A DNA stretch of 64,000 nt from positions 8,114,904 to 8,178,903 of the forward strand of contig BROE01000019.1 in assembly GCA_036571765.1 (NCBI GenBank), given 5' to 3'. Position 1 is the first letter of the stretch; every line of letters starts with the position of its first letter. Shown here piece after piece: positions 37,196 through 49,683 of this stretch. The translations under genes were made by a program, and so were the position numbers. The notes under the pieces were generated by a model that worked only from the letters and a program-made list of their open reading frames with translations, had not been told where the DNA came from and did not search any database. This DNA comes from Plecoglossus altivelis (Eukaryota > Chordata > Actinopteri > Osmeriformes > Plecoglossidae).

Positions 37196-37278
37196 TCGGA
37201 GGTCATGTTTACATTGTGTGAGCGGGAACTGACTGAAGTGATGCTGTTCCCATGTTGACCAAACGGACGTCAACTGTT

Positions 37279-37345
37279 ACCCACCCCCATCCTCACCCCC
37301 CCACCCCCATCCTCACCCCCCCATCCTCACCCTCCTCCCCCCACC
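37279..37345. repeat. C-rich ACCCCCATCCTC repeat
   Basis: Tandem CACCCCCCCATCCTCACC-like units just after the N gap, with related sequence before it (36960-37060). Confidence 0.85.
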
Positions 37346-38505
37346 ACCACCACCACAGGGCACAAAGACAAGCCTGCAGAAGGATAAGATGAGAAGACCA
37401 TCACCAGTGCGTGGCTGTATGCATGTGGAAATACGAGCATGGTGTGCTTTGTGTACGGGTCGTTCTGTGTTTTGCGTGGAAGGGGAATATGGCCCCGGTG
37501 GTGCGGCTGCGTTGTCCTCCTGTAGTGGGGCTGGTCTACCCTGTCACGTTCCATTCTGTCCCTGTGCTCTGCTGTCTCTCTGTTTCTCTCCCTTCCAGCC
37601 CCTGTTTCTTCCGTCTGCTGCATTGTCCAAGGAGGATAATCTCTCCCAAAAGAGATGCTGACTCTCCCTAGGTTGCGTTATGTTCAAGATTGTGTTCTCC
37701 ACACTACGTGTTAATCAAAGATAATGACTAAATATCTCGACCTCTGTTGTTAATACAGACCTGACCCAGTTAACGCTAGAACCAAATAATGCCTTCATTT
37801 GACGATGCTAATTATTCACCTACGACGACCTCTCCTTCAGTATTTAGCAAGTATTTTATGATGAAGTGCTTATTTATAGGCTACGTACATCGATGGGCTT
37901 TTGTGCCTCTGGCTGTTGCAGCTATCGCTCAGTAGGGCTACTGGCCTAGCTATACACTCAGTCTGTTAGCCGGTCAGAGATGGAGCCACGGGTTTGCTGT
38001 ACCATTCAACAAATTGTCGAGAAAAAGAAGCACGACTGGCCAGTTAAAAGTGACAAAACCAAATAGCCTGTTATTTCACTGTTTTGGTTTTGATCGGTGA
38101 TCTTTTTGTGTTTGTGCTGTGCGGTTTGAAGGCATTTTACAGATGGCTTACAGAAATATGCATCTCATATTCTTCTAAGCATTCATTATTGAAATGTTTT
38201 TGCCGTTATTGTACTGTTATACGTACAGTGCAGTCTCGAATTCTTGGATATAATTATTGTATATTATATGTGTGTGCCACTATCTTGTATGAGGTATGTG
38301 CAGGATCGCATGTTTTGTATTATTAAGGTATTTTGTTCTGTGTTGTTGTCTAAGATAATTGTATAGTAGATAACTACACAAAGGAAACTATATAGTCACA
38401 TTTGTTTTTCTCTTATTCCCTAATCTCCCTCCCCCTCTCTCCCCCTTTCTCCCCCTCTCTCTGTACCTCCCCCCTTCTTCAAAACACAGCTTCGTGTAGA
38501 CCCAG

Positions 38506-40933
38506 ATGCCTCCTCTCCCTCTTGACGAGCGCATAGTAGTTATTCAGCGCCCTAAAAGCTTGGCTCTATGTGCAGGTTCCCCACAGACCACCCCACAGTC
38601 CCTCACTCAGATATCGGCCACCACAAACGGACATCTCGCCCGCCCTCTCCAACCCCACCCTCCTCCGTCCTGTCCCCATCCGCCCTCCTCAAACTCCCAC
38701 TCTCTGGTATGCAAGCGCAGGTCATCCCGTCTCCAGGTAGCCAAGGGCGACAGGGCTATCCTCACGGAAGGCGTCAACTACAACCCTAGCCACTGTCATA
38801 GCAACGGCACGGTGACCCTCGGGCCAAGACCGCACACGCACACCATCGACATCCGGGTGTCTGTCGACAAAGGCACAAAAGAGGCAGGCCGTAGCAACTC
38901 TTTGGGCCGCAGTGGGAGTGTCAAGGGTAACCGGGGGAAACGGGTGTCGCTACGTTTGGATCAGGGATCCGCGGAGAGGAAAAGTGGGGCTTCGCCAGGG
39001 AAGCCGGTCGTGGTGGTGCAACAGTGCCGGAACAACACGCCGAAGCAGAGTAGAAACACCAGAGGAAATCATCCCCAGAACCACCTGGCTGTGAGCCCTG
39101 GAGGGGTCCTAGAGTTCGTTCCTGCCCAGAGACAGACGTCCTGGAGAGGGAAGGAGCCACTCAGATCTTCCATCAATTCCACGCTCTCTCCCCGAGGTGA
39201 TCGGAAGGTGCCGTCCGCGGGTGACAAAGAGAACTCCAAACTGGGACCCGTCCACCAACCCTCCAACCCTCACAGCCTCCCCCGCCACCAGGTGGCCGTG
39301 CCTGCCCCCCATGCCTCCGCCGTAAACGCCCACTACCCCGCATCCCCTCCACCCCACCCCACCCTGCCCCCTGCCTCCTCCCACCAGCTCCACCAACCCC
39401 GGCCCTCCAGGAGCCGGGATTCCAGACCTCACTTCCTCCACGGCCTGCCCCTCTCCCCCTGCTCCTCTCATGGTGGCGGCTTCCCCAGCCCGGACCACAC
39501 CTGCACCATAGACTTCTCCCGCCCCTTCAACTGCGGCTGCTGGAAGCTGGTTCGCTGCCGAGGGGGCAGAGGCCACTCCACAGGCTGCCAGGCAGGGGGT
39601 GGGAGTCCGTCCTCCTCCTTCTCCTGTAACCACCAGCCTGGAGGGGGGAGCCGAGGCGGAGCGGCCATGGGTTTGAGAACCCTTGGAGGGTGTCTGTCCA
39701 CGGCCTCCACCACCAACACGTCCTCCTCCAACAGCACGGTGTCTGACTGCCGCACGGGTCTCCTCCGGCCCCTGCGCTGTGCCTCCTGCGCTGGCGAAGC
39801 CGGGAGCTTCGAGAGTCCAGCTGCCTTCCGCAAAAAACTGGTGGGGGGGTGCCTGCCGTGCGCCCCTCTCTCCTCCACCGCCCCTCTCCGAGCCCTGCAG
39901 AGCTGCGTCACCGGCTGCAACCCCAAAACCAGCCAGGCCGGCAGTTCAACCTGCAGCTACTGCAGCAGCGACCCCATAGTTGTGACCTATGACCCCCGCA
40001 GAGGCAAACCCCCAGGGGTGGGACGGGGCATGGGTGGACCTCACCCTACGGGGGTGTTCCCACCGGATGACGACGATTACAGCGTCCGTACTATCTGGCC
40101 CGAGGAACTGGCGAAGAAGATGACTCGATCGAAAACGCAACAGAACCATCAGATGTGCGCTGGGATGGGAGCCGGCATGGGGAAACTGCCCCAGAACCAG
40201 AACAGTAGCAACGGGATGAGCCCCGTCATCCTGGATTGTCGGAACCTCTTGGAGTTCACGCGCTCGCAGGTGACCGACCACGCCGGCCGACGCAGGCTTC
40301 AGCAGGGCAAGATGGCCGTCCTGGATTTCATCGGGTCCGGGTCGGTGTCTGGACGAGATCAAGGCCGCGATTCGCTGAAGAGGCTCTGGAGCAAAGGAGA
40401 TGGGTCAGGGATGGGGGATGGCATGGGGCCAGATGATGATCTGACCTACCCTGGCTCCCCCTCACCCCGCTCGCCTTCTCCCCAGTCCCCCCCTTCCTTC
40501 TCTCCCCCTCCTTCTGCCCCTGGGACCCTCATAAAGCCCAAGCCCCGGCAGAGGGAACGGGAGGGGGGGCACTCCCTACCCTCCGCCCAGTCCCTCCACC
40601 TGGTCCTCAACTCACTCAACAGAGAACAGGATGAAGAGAACGGTCGAGGTAAGACGTTTTTTTATTCAGGTTTTAGTTCTTGTTTGCTCATTGTGGTTGT
40701 CTTTGCGGGTCGAGGGTTTGTGGAGAGGAAACTGATTAGCTGTTTTCTGCAGCAGGTGTTGAAGAAAAACTATTTCTCTCTTTGTTCTTCTTTTCATTAC
40801 TGTCTAATTTTCTGGTCTTTTACTTTTCCGTTAAATCCCCTTCCCCTCCCTCCCTGTCTTTCTCCATGTTATTTCAACATTGGTTATTTAAAAGGAACTC
40901 AGGGATAATGGCTGGTAATTATAGCTTAAGCTC

Positions 40934-40984
<51 letters not shown>

Positions 40985-42682
40985 GAAACGGAGGGAGGGT
41001 GATGAGGGTACAAAGAAAGCAGATAAAAGATTTGAAGTTATTTATTTAAAATAATGTCGCTTGCTGAAAATGGGGTCGCTCACTCTGGGTCCTGTCAGTG
41101 AGAGATAAGGCTTTTTCCATTTAAATGACAAACTCCCCCCAGAGATACAATGTATTCTTATATTTTGTTACATAACTCTGCATTAAGAGAGTGCTGGATG
41201 TTGTGAAGACGTCCACTACGGTCGAATGAGGACTGTCATTATACTGCTTCTGTCAGAATTAGACGGAGAGTGCATCAACAGTGGCTGGCCTACTCAAAAT
41301 GAAGTGAATACATATTAAACAAGCCCCATCTTCACTCATTAATACTTAGTGTTTATCCATTCCACTCATGTGCTTCAGTCACGGTCTTTCTGGTACTTGA
41401 GTCTTTTCACCCTTCTCTCTGTTTGCCAGTTGTCATCATCAGAGTGAGTGATGGTTCACACATTTAGTCTCATCCAGTGCTCTGTCTCATTGTCCTCTCC
41501 TGTCTCCCCTCTCCAGTGCACCTCACCCTGCCTCTGTCCTCCTCCCTGCCGGCCTCGCTGTCGGACGAGAGCGGGATGACCCCCGACGTGGAGAACGCCG
41601 TGATCAGCCCCATCCTGCCCTTCCTGTTCCTGGGGAACGAGAGGGACGCGGAGGACCTGGATCTGCTGCTGCGTTATAACATCGGCTACGTGGTCAACGT
41701 CACCACTCACCTGCCGCTGTACCACCTGGGCTCGGGTCTGGTGCGGTACAAACGGCTGCCAGCCACTGACAACAGCAAGCAGAACCTGCGGCAGTACTTT
41801 GAGGAGGTGTTCGAGTTCATCGGTGAGAAAATCGACGTGAGGTTTGAGTGGTGTGTGTTTGTGGGTTAGTGTACGTTTGTGTGCGAGTGTGTGCTTTGTT
41901 ACTATTTTCTCCTTTCTACATGTTTTTGATGTCACTGCGTTCTTCCTCCGCTGTTTTTCCTCAAAACTGTCTGTCTTTCCTTGATATAAGAAAGACAAAT
42001 CTCTTAGATGCTTGTTTATATACCTGTCGCCAGCGACTGGACTGACAGTGAGGAGCTATAAATGGATCAAACAGGACAAAAATAGAGAACTTCAGATCTG
42101 ACTCGAAATCATCTTTGAATCTGTGTTGATTTATAGAGTATCTCACTACCCCCTGCCCATCTCCTCCCCATTTCCTCCTCATCTCCTTCTCATCTCCTTC
42201 TTCCTCTCCTCCTTATCTCCTCCTCATTTCCTTCTCCTCTCCTCCTCCTTCCTCTCTTCGTCTCCTCCTCATCACCTCCTTCTTCTCCTTATCTCCCTCT
42301 CCTCATCATCTCCTTCTTCTTCTTATCTCCTTCCTCTCCTCCTCCTCATCTCCTCTTCTGCTCCTCATCTTCTCCTCCTTCCTCTCCTCGTCTCCTCCTC
42401 TTCTTCTCCCCTTCAGAGGAAGCCCACCAGAGCGGCCGTGGCGTGTTGGTCCACTGCCAGGCCGGCGTGTCCCGCTCAGCGACCATCGTCATCGCCTACC
42501 TGATGAAGCACACGCTCATGACCATGACAGACGCCTACAAATACGTGCGCGGTCGTCGTCCTGTGGTGTCCCCCAACCTCAACTTCATGGGCCAGCTGCT
42601 GGAGTTCGAGAGGGACCTCAACTCAGGGGTGACTCCCCGCATCCTGACCCCCAAACTCAGTGGTTTGGAGACACAGGTCTGA
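38506..42682 (+). CDS. DUSP10/MKP5-like dual-specificity MAP kinase phosphatase, long N-terminus
   Basis: Three coding exons: 38506-40648, 41517-41822 and 42417-42682 (both junctions phase 1), 904 residues. The catalytic domain has general acid Asp in YKRLPATDNSKQN (about residue 799) and the P-loop HCQAGVSRSAT (Cys830, Arg836). It ends RILTPKLSGLETQV, nearly the DUSP10 tail. The start MPPLPLDERIVV also matches DUSP10. The rhodanese-like MAPK-docking region is recognisable (IWPEELAKKM, VILDCRNLLEF, RRRLQQGKMAVLDFIG, residues about 526-610) and keeps the basic docking motif RRRLQQGK. By family, it dephosphorylates p38 and JNK. Two oddities: the protein is nearly twice the 482 residues of human DUSP10 because of a Pro/Ser/His/Cys-rich insert in one 2.1-kb exon, and about eight residues before RRRLQQGK are missing. 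It is probably a paralogue rather than dusp10 itself, so no symbol is given. Confidence 0.88.
40936..40981. repeat. (GA)n microsatellite in dusp10-like intron 1
   Basis: About 22 GA units about 290 bases after the exon 1 donor. Confidence 0.95.
42165..42412. repeat. Pyrimidine tract (CTCCTCATCTCCTTC) before dusp10-like last exon
   Basis: About 250 bases of almost pure C/T in CTC and TCC units, ending at the acceptor CTTCAG (42416). It acts as a very long polypyrimidine tract. Confidence 0.9.
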
Positions 42683-43635
42683 GGAGGCAGGGTGGCTGGG
42701 AGGCAGGGGAGGGGGGGGTAGGGGACTGGAGGACTGGGGATTGGAGGGCTGGAGGGGCAGGGTTGCTGAGGGGGCAGGGGGTATGGAGACAGCCAAGTTC
42801 TAAAGTGTTACAGAATGCTAAGTAAAAAAAGAGTTTAGCTACATTGATATAAAACGACCCGGGGTAAGAGCAAAGTTACACAGGAAGGGAAGGCTTCGGG
42901 GGAAAGATGGAAAATATCAAGCTTGTTTGCCACAGTGAGAGAGGCACCTTGATTGATGTGGCTCATCTTCCTATTATAGTGAGTTATAAACAAGCGGTAA
43001 TTCAATAGCTTCACTTAAAGCCACCAAACTCTCTGGTCCACCTGATCCTCATCCACGATTTGGGATGACGTGCCAAGTTTCTTATGTACGATGGCGCTGG
43101 GATATCACTGTTTACCATCCGCTGACGCTCATGCCTCTGTTGCTGAGGGTTCATATTACCGAGTGAAATGTCCAGGCTGGAGGTCTGAAACAAAACACCC
43201 CCCCTCCACAACAAAATCAATACGTCCTGCAGATTCAGAGTACAGGGATACCATGGTGAGCTGATTATCCAGCTGCACGCTGCTACTGTGTCCACAATAT
43301 GTTGTTGCTCTTTTTCCCCCCCAAAGAGGTTTAATACAATGCACTTTATTTGACCGTGTATAGTTCCGTTTGGTTGCTTAGCTAACCGCTTCTCCGGTGA
43401 AGTGAGACAGGCGTTGGGAAATGGTGGAACAAACTGGGCTTTGAGTTCTGCCCTCGTAGTTTACCTGGATTCTGTCCAGTCGTTTTGTAGACCCATTTAT
43501 AAGCTTGTGTTTTGAACTTTTAGAAAAATCGTCTGAAATCCGATTGGAGTCTATAGGGACGCCCATAATCATTATTTGTCTGTTTGGGGTCCCGCTAAAA
43601 TCTTTATTCATCGCCCGTAACACAGAGGAGTAACA

Positions 43636-43673
43636 CTGATGTGTACTCCTGTCAGATCAGGAGTACACATCAG
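43636..43673. repeat. Perfect hairpin, 16-bp arms, 6-base loop
   Basis: CTGATGTGTACTCCTG, loop TCAGAT, then CAGGAGTACACATCAG. Every arm position pairs. No coding context. It could be a regulatory RNA stem in a long 3' UTR or a fold-back insertion. Confidence 0.9.
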
Positions 43674-44628
43674 ATAATCAGGTTCTTAACAGAATAATTC
43701 AAAAGTGAATATTTCAAAACATTTAAAAGAGTTTTTTAACCTCATACCATAGCTACACATTCTTTAGAGTTTTTAATGACGACTTTTTTGGGGGGCATCG
43801 CTCAGAGTCGTAAGTGAGTTTGAACCCTGACCTCTCTGAAGACGTGAACCCTGAACCCTGACCTCTCTGAAGACGTGCTCTAGAGCAACAAGGGGGCTGC
43901 GTGAGGCCAGAGACAGCTGGGTTCATGTGCCGATTTTCCCATTTCGGTTAGAGAAACAACAACAACATTAAGGAGACCAGAAGCGCAAACAGCTGTGGTA
44001 AACAACAACAATTAAAACTAGAGATTTCCTTGTCAACCCTGAACGAATTCATCACTGTGCAAATAGAAGGGCTCAGAAGACGATGGCTGTGTGATTGAGG
44101 CCTCAGACTCAACAAGGTTCAGTTCCTCAACGACCTTTACTTTGCTTCTGTGTGTTTACCAGGGGGTTATACGGTTCTTCCTGTAAATGTTTACTGGGGT
44201 TCATTCAAAGAAATATGTTCAGATTATTTATTTTTATTTATATATTTTGCAAACTGCTGTTTATTTTTCATGTTTGTGTCCTTGCTTTTAACTTATTTGT
44301 GCGTATGCCTTGTTTGTGTTGAGTTGGGAAGTACATTACTGGGAAAAAAGACTGAAGACTGAAAACCAGTCTTCTAGTCATGGTTCTCAAAGTGAGGAAC
44401 GTAGCAAACATCAGTCCAATGGAGGAGACAGCAGAGAGGCAATCTTTTAAAACTTCTGTTTTCATTTGCTTATGGATGCTGCCACCACAATGCTATTTTG
44501 GGATTCCAAAAAGAAAGACTTTGAAGTCCAAATCCAGATGTTTGGCTTGTGACGAATTATCCAGCCGTCAGATTACAGACTAGTCTTTACCTGCACTGTC
44601 TCTCTGCTCGTCTTCTGATCTCACAGAC

Positions 44629-44647
44629 TCTCTCTCTCTCTCTCTTG

Positions 44648-44688
<41 letters not shown>
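44629..44688. repeat. (CT)n microsatellite
   Basis: CT run with two interruptions (TTGC, TCGC). Confidence 0.95.
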
Positions 44689-44691
<3 letters not shown>

Positions 44692-47600
44692 ATAGCTTCC
44701 ATTCTGATCTTGAGTCATTCTGAGGTTTTATAAATCCTATTATTATATGACAGCCAATCGTTAAAATGCAGACGTACTCTACATGTGAATTGTTAATAGA
44801 ACTCATGCTAGGCGGGTTTAGAACGCTCAGGATAACAGGATTTGGCCCATCTCCCCTCCCAGACCTCAGCTAATGCTCTCTCTCCCCCCTCTCTCACACC
44901 CCTCATCCCTTTTCCATGCCCTGCCTTTGGCCCTCTGATCTGCCTCCACGCGTTCGGTGGCGTCCATTGCCAAACTATGCATTGTTACTTTGAAGACTTC
45001 GGTTGGATCCGTGCAAGAGAAAAGCAAAGCTTTATGGCGACGGTCACTGTGAGCCCCATTCTTCCTGTAATGTGGTTACGTCATCATTCTCGGTCCTGAA
45101 GGTTAAACTCATCACACATGTACATCTACGTTCCGGGGTTTCCAAGTGAAAAAAATAGAAGACTTAACATACATGCAGCAAAGTAAACGTAAACTCGCAT
45201 CCTGTATATGTGAAGATACAAATCTCTACATTTTGAGCACAGGTCTGATCGTGTAGAAAACGAGAACTGTAACGACGACGTATGAATCTGTCATCTTACA
45301 CGTTGAAATTAGATCGAAGCTTTCTCCTTTTTCCACCTGGGTTGGTCTGTCGACACTTAAGTTCCACCCTCGTTAGATGAAGCTGTAGTCTCTGACCCTC
45401 TTTCGCGCGCTTGGAATGAACTGTGTTATAGCCTCGCGGTCAGTTGTCATGATGTAATGATCCTCATCATTATGTTTACTTTGATGTTTAGATTCCACCG
45501 GCGACCAGTCTCAAAGTGTGCATATTTCCTTGTCATTTATAATGCAGTAATGAGACCATGACAAATGAGATTCGGATGATACATGCTACCATGAAAGCGT
45601 GGAATTTTAATGTGGGGGTTCTGAGTTTGGCACAAGGAGAATGGCACTTGTGAAAGGGTGTTGCTGCTGTAAAAAGAAAAACATTAGAACAATACTTGTC
45701 AACAACAACAAAAAACTTGAACTTTTTTACTTGACATAATGGCTTTCATACAGCATGTGTTCAGCGGGCTCAAGGTGATCCCTGCTAAGCGATCCATCAA
45801 TATTTTGCCAGGAATGCGTCCTTTTTTCTCATCATATTTTTGATCTAAAACTGCCAGTTTGACCCTTTTACAGATTTATAAAAAAAACATTTGGTATGAA
45901 ATACCACTAGCATTCAATCTCAAACCAACAATGCCTTTGGCTTAGCTGTGTCACCTTCCAAAGACACAACCGTTTATGTTCATTTGTAATTGGATAGCTG
46001 GGATATTCCTGCCTACTTTGTAGCTGTGTGACGTAGGCTATATTTTTCTACATTCATGTTTGTTCATGGTTATGACGCCAATCCGTGTGTGTGTGTATGT
46101 GTGTGTGTTTGCGTGCTTCTGTACTTGTTCCTGACTGTGAATCTCAGTTTCATTTGAACGGCGCATCAGTCCTGCTAAGATTTCTTCTTCCAAGCATCTC
46201 AACCAGGTTATGATAAAGACTAAGACGCTCTCTTCCTCTATATTATTCAGTCGTGCAACTCAAACCTCACTTGAGGGCGTGTGGTGCGTCACGCTTTACT
46301 CCACTGTGACCTCCGGGTTATTATTGTGCTTGGGGTGGGATTCAATGTTGCATCCTTACATCCTCACATGCCCTACATATTTAGCTGAATCACAACTTCG
46401 CAATGTGGCCTGGCGTTCAGAATATTGTATAGGATCAACAGGAGTTATGCAAAACGGTCTGGATTCTTCCTCGGCAAACTTTTTCCCTCCGAGAGAAAGT
46501 AGCATGGTTCATCAAGTCCCCCCTAACGGATGGAGAGGGCCCGCTCTTTGGGGAAAGCGTTCTTTGGAAGATCCAAGTGGACAAGTAGGGCTGTGTGAGA
46601 AATATTGTCTGCTTCAACAACGATAGGAGCAAAATGTAATTGTGATTCTTTCTAATAGAGCATAAAAGGAACAGTCTTGAACAAGAACTGCAAGGAGAGA
46701 ACATGTTCTGCTCGTGGTTTGCACATAAAATGAAACGATTTCAACCCAGGTCGCTTCATAACGGACTCCTTCTGAACATTGCAGTCTGAAAATGGATTAT
46801 TCATGTCAGCTCACACCTATTGATGTTTGTATGATTCCGCTTGTTTTTTTTTATTGTCTTATTTATCGTGCCAAATCTGGAATTCAAGAATGACAGTTGG
46901 TGCGATGACAGCAGTAATGCTGGTATGATACTGAAAGGACACCCTCCATAGGCCATCAAAGCAGAACTCTTCATGTGTGTCCAGCACTTGTAGTCTCACG
47001 TGTACGACCTTATACCTTCTTCCTGGAGAGAGAAGGCCTGTGCCGACCATTCCTCCTGCATCCCTGTTGCCTCCATCCTCTTGAAAACACCTCACATTCT
47101 CTGAAGTAAAGTATAATATTTTCATATTGTCGTAATGCCCCTCTCCCCTCCCCTACCTGTACAGTTGTCTCTTCCTATGACTTTTATCAATAACTCTTTG
47201 CAATGGGTGCACTGTGACTATTATGATGCTGCTAAGTTGCCATGGCGCTGTCGAAACATTGATGCAGAGCGGTTATTATCGCCAGGGTGACAGGACATGC
47301 ACGTGGAAGAGCTGTTTTACATTGCCCCCTTTAAATGTGTTTGTGGGTGTAAACGCCTCAAAGGCTGACATTCGGACTCTATCTCAGTACTATCTGTGTG
47401 CAGTAGCACACAACATCTTACTCATGTCCTGTGTGTTGGGGGTGGGGGGGGGCAGATATTTGGTGATTGAGAGCGTTTTAAAACCCCAGTACACTATGTC
47501 CAACACCTGTCTATATGGAATAAACTGTGATATTGCTTTACAGCAACAATAATAATCTGTGTAATGAATACCAACAATATTGATTAACAGTCATGATTAC

Positions 47601-49683
47601 AATATTGTATGTTAAAAAATATGTTTTACCCATTGTATGTAAAGGAGAAAAACATGAGCAGATATGCAGATATAAAATGTGAAAATACTCCAAAACTGGC
47701 TATTGGAATAAACTTCTTTTTCTTTTTTCTTCTTTTTTTTTTTACAACAAACTGAAATTCTTTTCGTGACTTGAGACTCTTGGTGTTTCTGCATCATGTG
47801 ACCTACCGAGACCTCCCTCTCTAAACTAAAAGTTTACATTTTGAAGAGCGCAAAAACCAGATCATTACGTGTGTCACATGAGTGTGCTGAAGGGATCCAT
47901 GAACACAGAAACCCCTAAATATAACTCTATCTGGAGTTGAAGTGAAATGCAAAGACTCCTGTCCAACCACCATCTGAAGTCCATTCACAACCCAAGTGTT
48001 GGTTTGGAAATTATCGAACAGTTACATTACCATCAATGGGCCGCCTGTCAGATTGCCATTGATGGTTCACATTTTCAGCCAACCCTAGATCAGCGTGGTT
48101 CAGGCATTACATAAGCGCCTGTTTGGAAGCTTGATGGTGTGAATATACACCCGGAGGGGCAGATCGATCAATGGGGCTTCTATAGCACCATGGCAACGCG
48201 TGCAGTCTGAGAGACAAGATCATTCAGATGATGCATATTGTAATCGTTCACTTCAGGTATGATGGGCTAGAATATCCTGTTTGTGTGTGGAGGAGAGAGG
48301 GTGGGGGTGTTTGTGAGAGACTGTTGAAGAGGAAAGATGAGGACTGGCTTGATAATCCATGTCATGTCAAAAAGAAAGGTCAATTTTGCAATAATCAAAC
48401 ATAACTTGACCTGTGACATTATCTATGTGCTCTTGTGTGAGTTATAGATGGTGAGGAGATGTGTGTTGGTGTTTGTACATGGGTACACAGCCCTACGCTG
48501 CCTCCATGGTCTCAATAGATCATCTGCTTAACAACAACAACAATCTGTGTTGATTTATTTTTGGTTATAGAGGTCATAGCATTTCATATAAGCAGTAGCC
48601 TATATTTTCTTCCAGGTGTGGCTGGTCCACCCGTCTTAGTTCACTTGCAAATACACACCTGCGAAGTGTACCTGCGTGCCGATTTTATAAAGTAGTGTTG
48701 ACGTCGATCAGACCTCATGCAAAAACTACAAACGATAGAAAAAACATCATTTGAATATGTCTTCCGTCGTTTGTTTACGCACGAGACGATGCAGTGGCTG
48801 CTCCTTTACTAAAAGGATGGTCTAGGTTACGCGTGGAATTCGCTGGGGAGCGCATGATCGACGTTACCTGGGTACAATGCCTATTCTCTCCGTGGGTTAT
48901 TTTCAAACAACGCACAGATTTGAGCGTTGAAATGGTTTGTATCGTAGGCCTAGTCCGTTCAAGGAAACCAAACAGCCGACGAAAAGTGATAGAGAACATC
49001 TGAAAGTATAGAATTAAAAAAAAATCCTGGAATCGTCTTCTCTATTTCAGTGCGTCTTCCCTTTCTGACGCTTACCACACATGTAAGTTGTTTATTTATA
49101 CTTTTTCTGTGATAAAGTCTTATTATTAGCAGCTGTTTCTCTTACTGCTAAACTAAGTGATGGTGGTAGTGATTCTATGTTAACATCTTACTGTTAGGCT
49201 AATCTTTATTTCAACACAATCCGTTTTCGTTCATCAACCTAATGAAAACTCAACACTAGGGACATATAAACCACTGTGGATGGCAGACACAAAGCAACAC
49301 CATGCAGACTCCATACAAAAGATTACTTTTGTAAACGTTCTTAAAAGATCATATGTATTTATGTTCCAAGTGTGGTATTTCACTTGTTTCCATACTTGTT
49401 TTATTGCGGAGAGGTACAAGATGTACCAATGACTGTATGACAACTTCAGTCCTAAGCCAGCCACATAACAAGCCACCATGGTGCATCACCTAGGAAACAA
49501 ACTCCCCGGTGATGGTTGCTCCCTATGATAGCATAGGCTCCCTGTATTGGTCAGATGTTATCCTCTGGAAACATGTTGAAAATGTAGCGGGCAAGCAACA
49601 CTGAACCCATTTTTTCTGCTTGTCTTTTTTTAACCTTTTTCCAAACTCATGTCTGTATCTCTTTTTTTTCAACGCCACAGCCG

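Larger units (their letters stand above)
33901..38490. other. Intergenic: mark2 upstream to dusp10-like upstream
   Basis: About 4.6 kb of mostly AT-rich unique sequence with a CT microsatellite, an N gap and C-rich repeats. The 5' UTR exon(s) of the dusp10-like gene probably lie here, because an acceptor (AAAACACAG) precedes its coding exon at about 38489. I could not identify them. Confidence 0.45.
42683..49680. other. Spacer/3' UTR between dusp10-like and b3gnt2-like genes
   Basis: About 7 kb without recognisable coding exons. AATAAA signals at 47519-47524 and 47707-47712 (+) could end a long dusp10-like 3' UTR, but this is uncertain. It holds a CT microsatellite, a perfect hairpin (43636-43673), a weaker 11-bp inverted repeat (48029-48066) and a short duplicated segment (GACCTCTCTGAAGACGTG) at about 43827-43876. 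An acceptor CACAG at 49676-49680 shows that the glycosyltransferase has an upstream non-coding exon somewhere here. Confidence 0.45.

Noticed and set aside
48029..48066. 11-bp inverted repeat ACCATCAATGG ... CCATTGATGGT as a regulatory stem
   Set aside because: Short arms with a 16-base loop; no context to support function.
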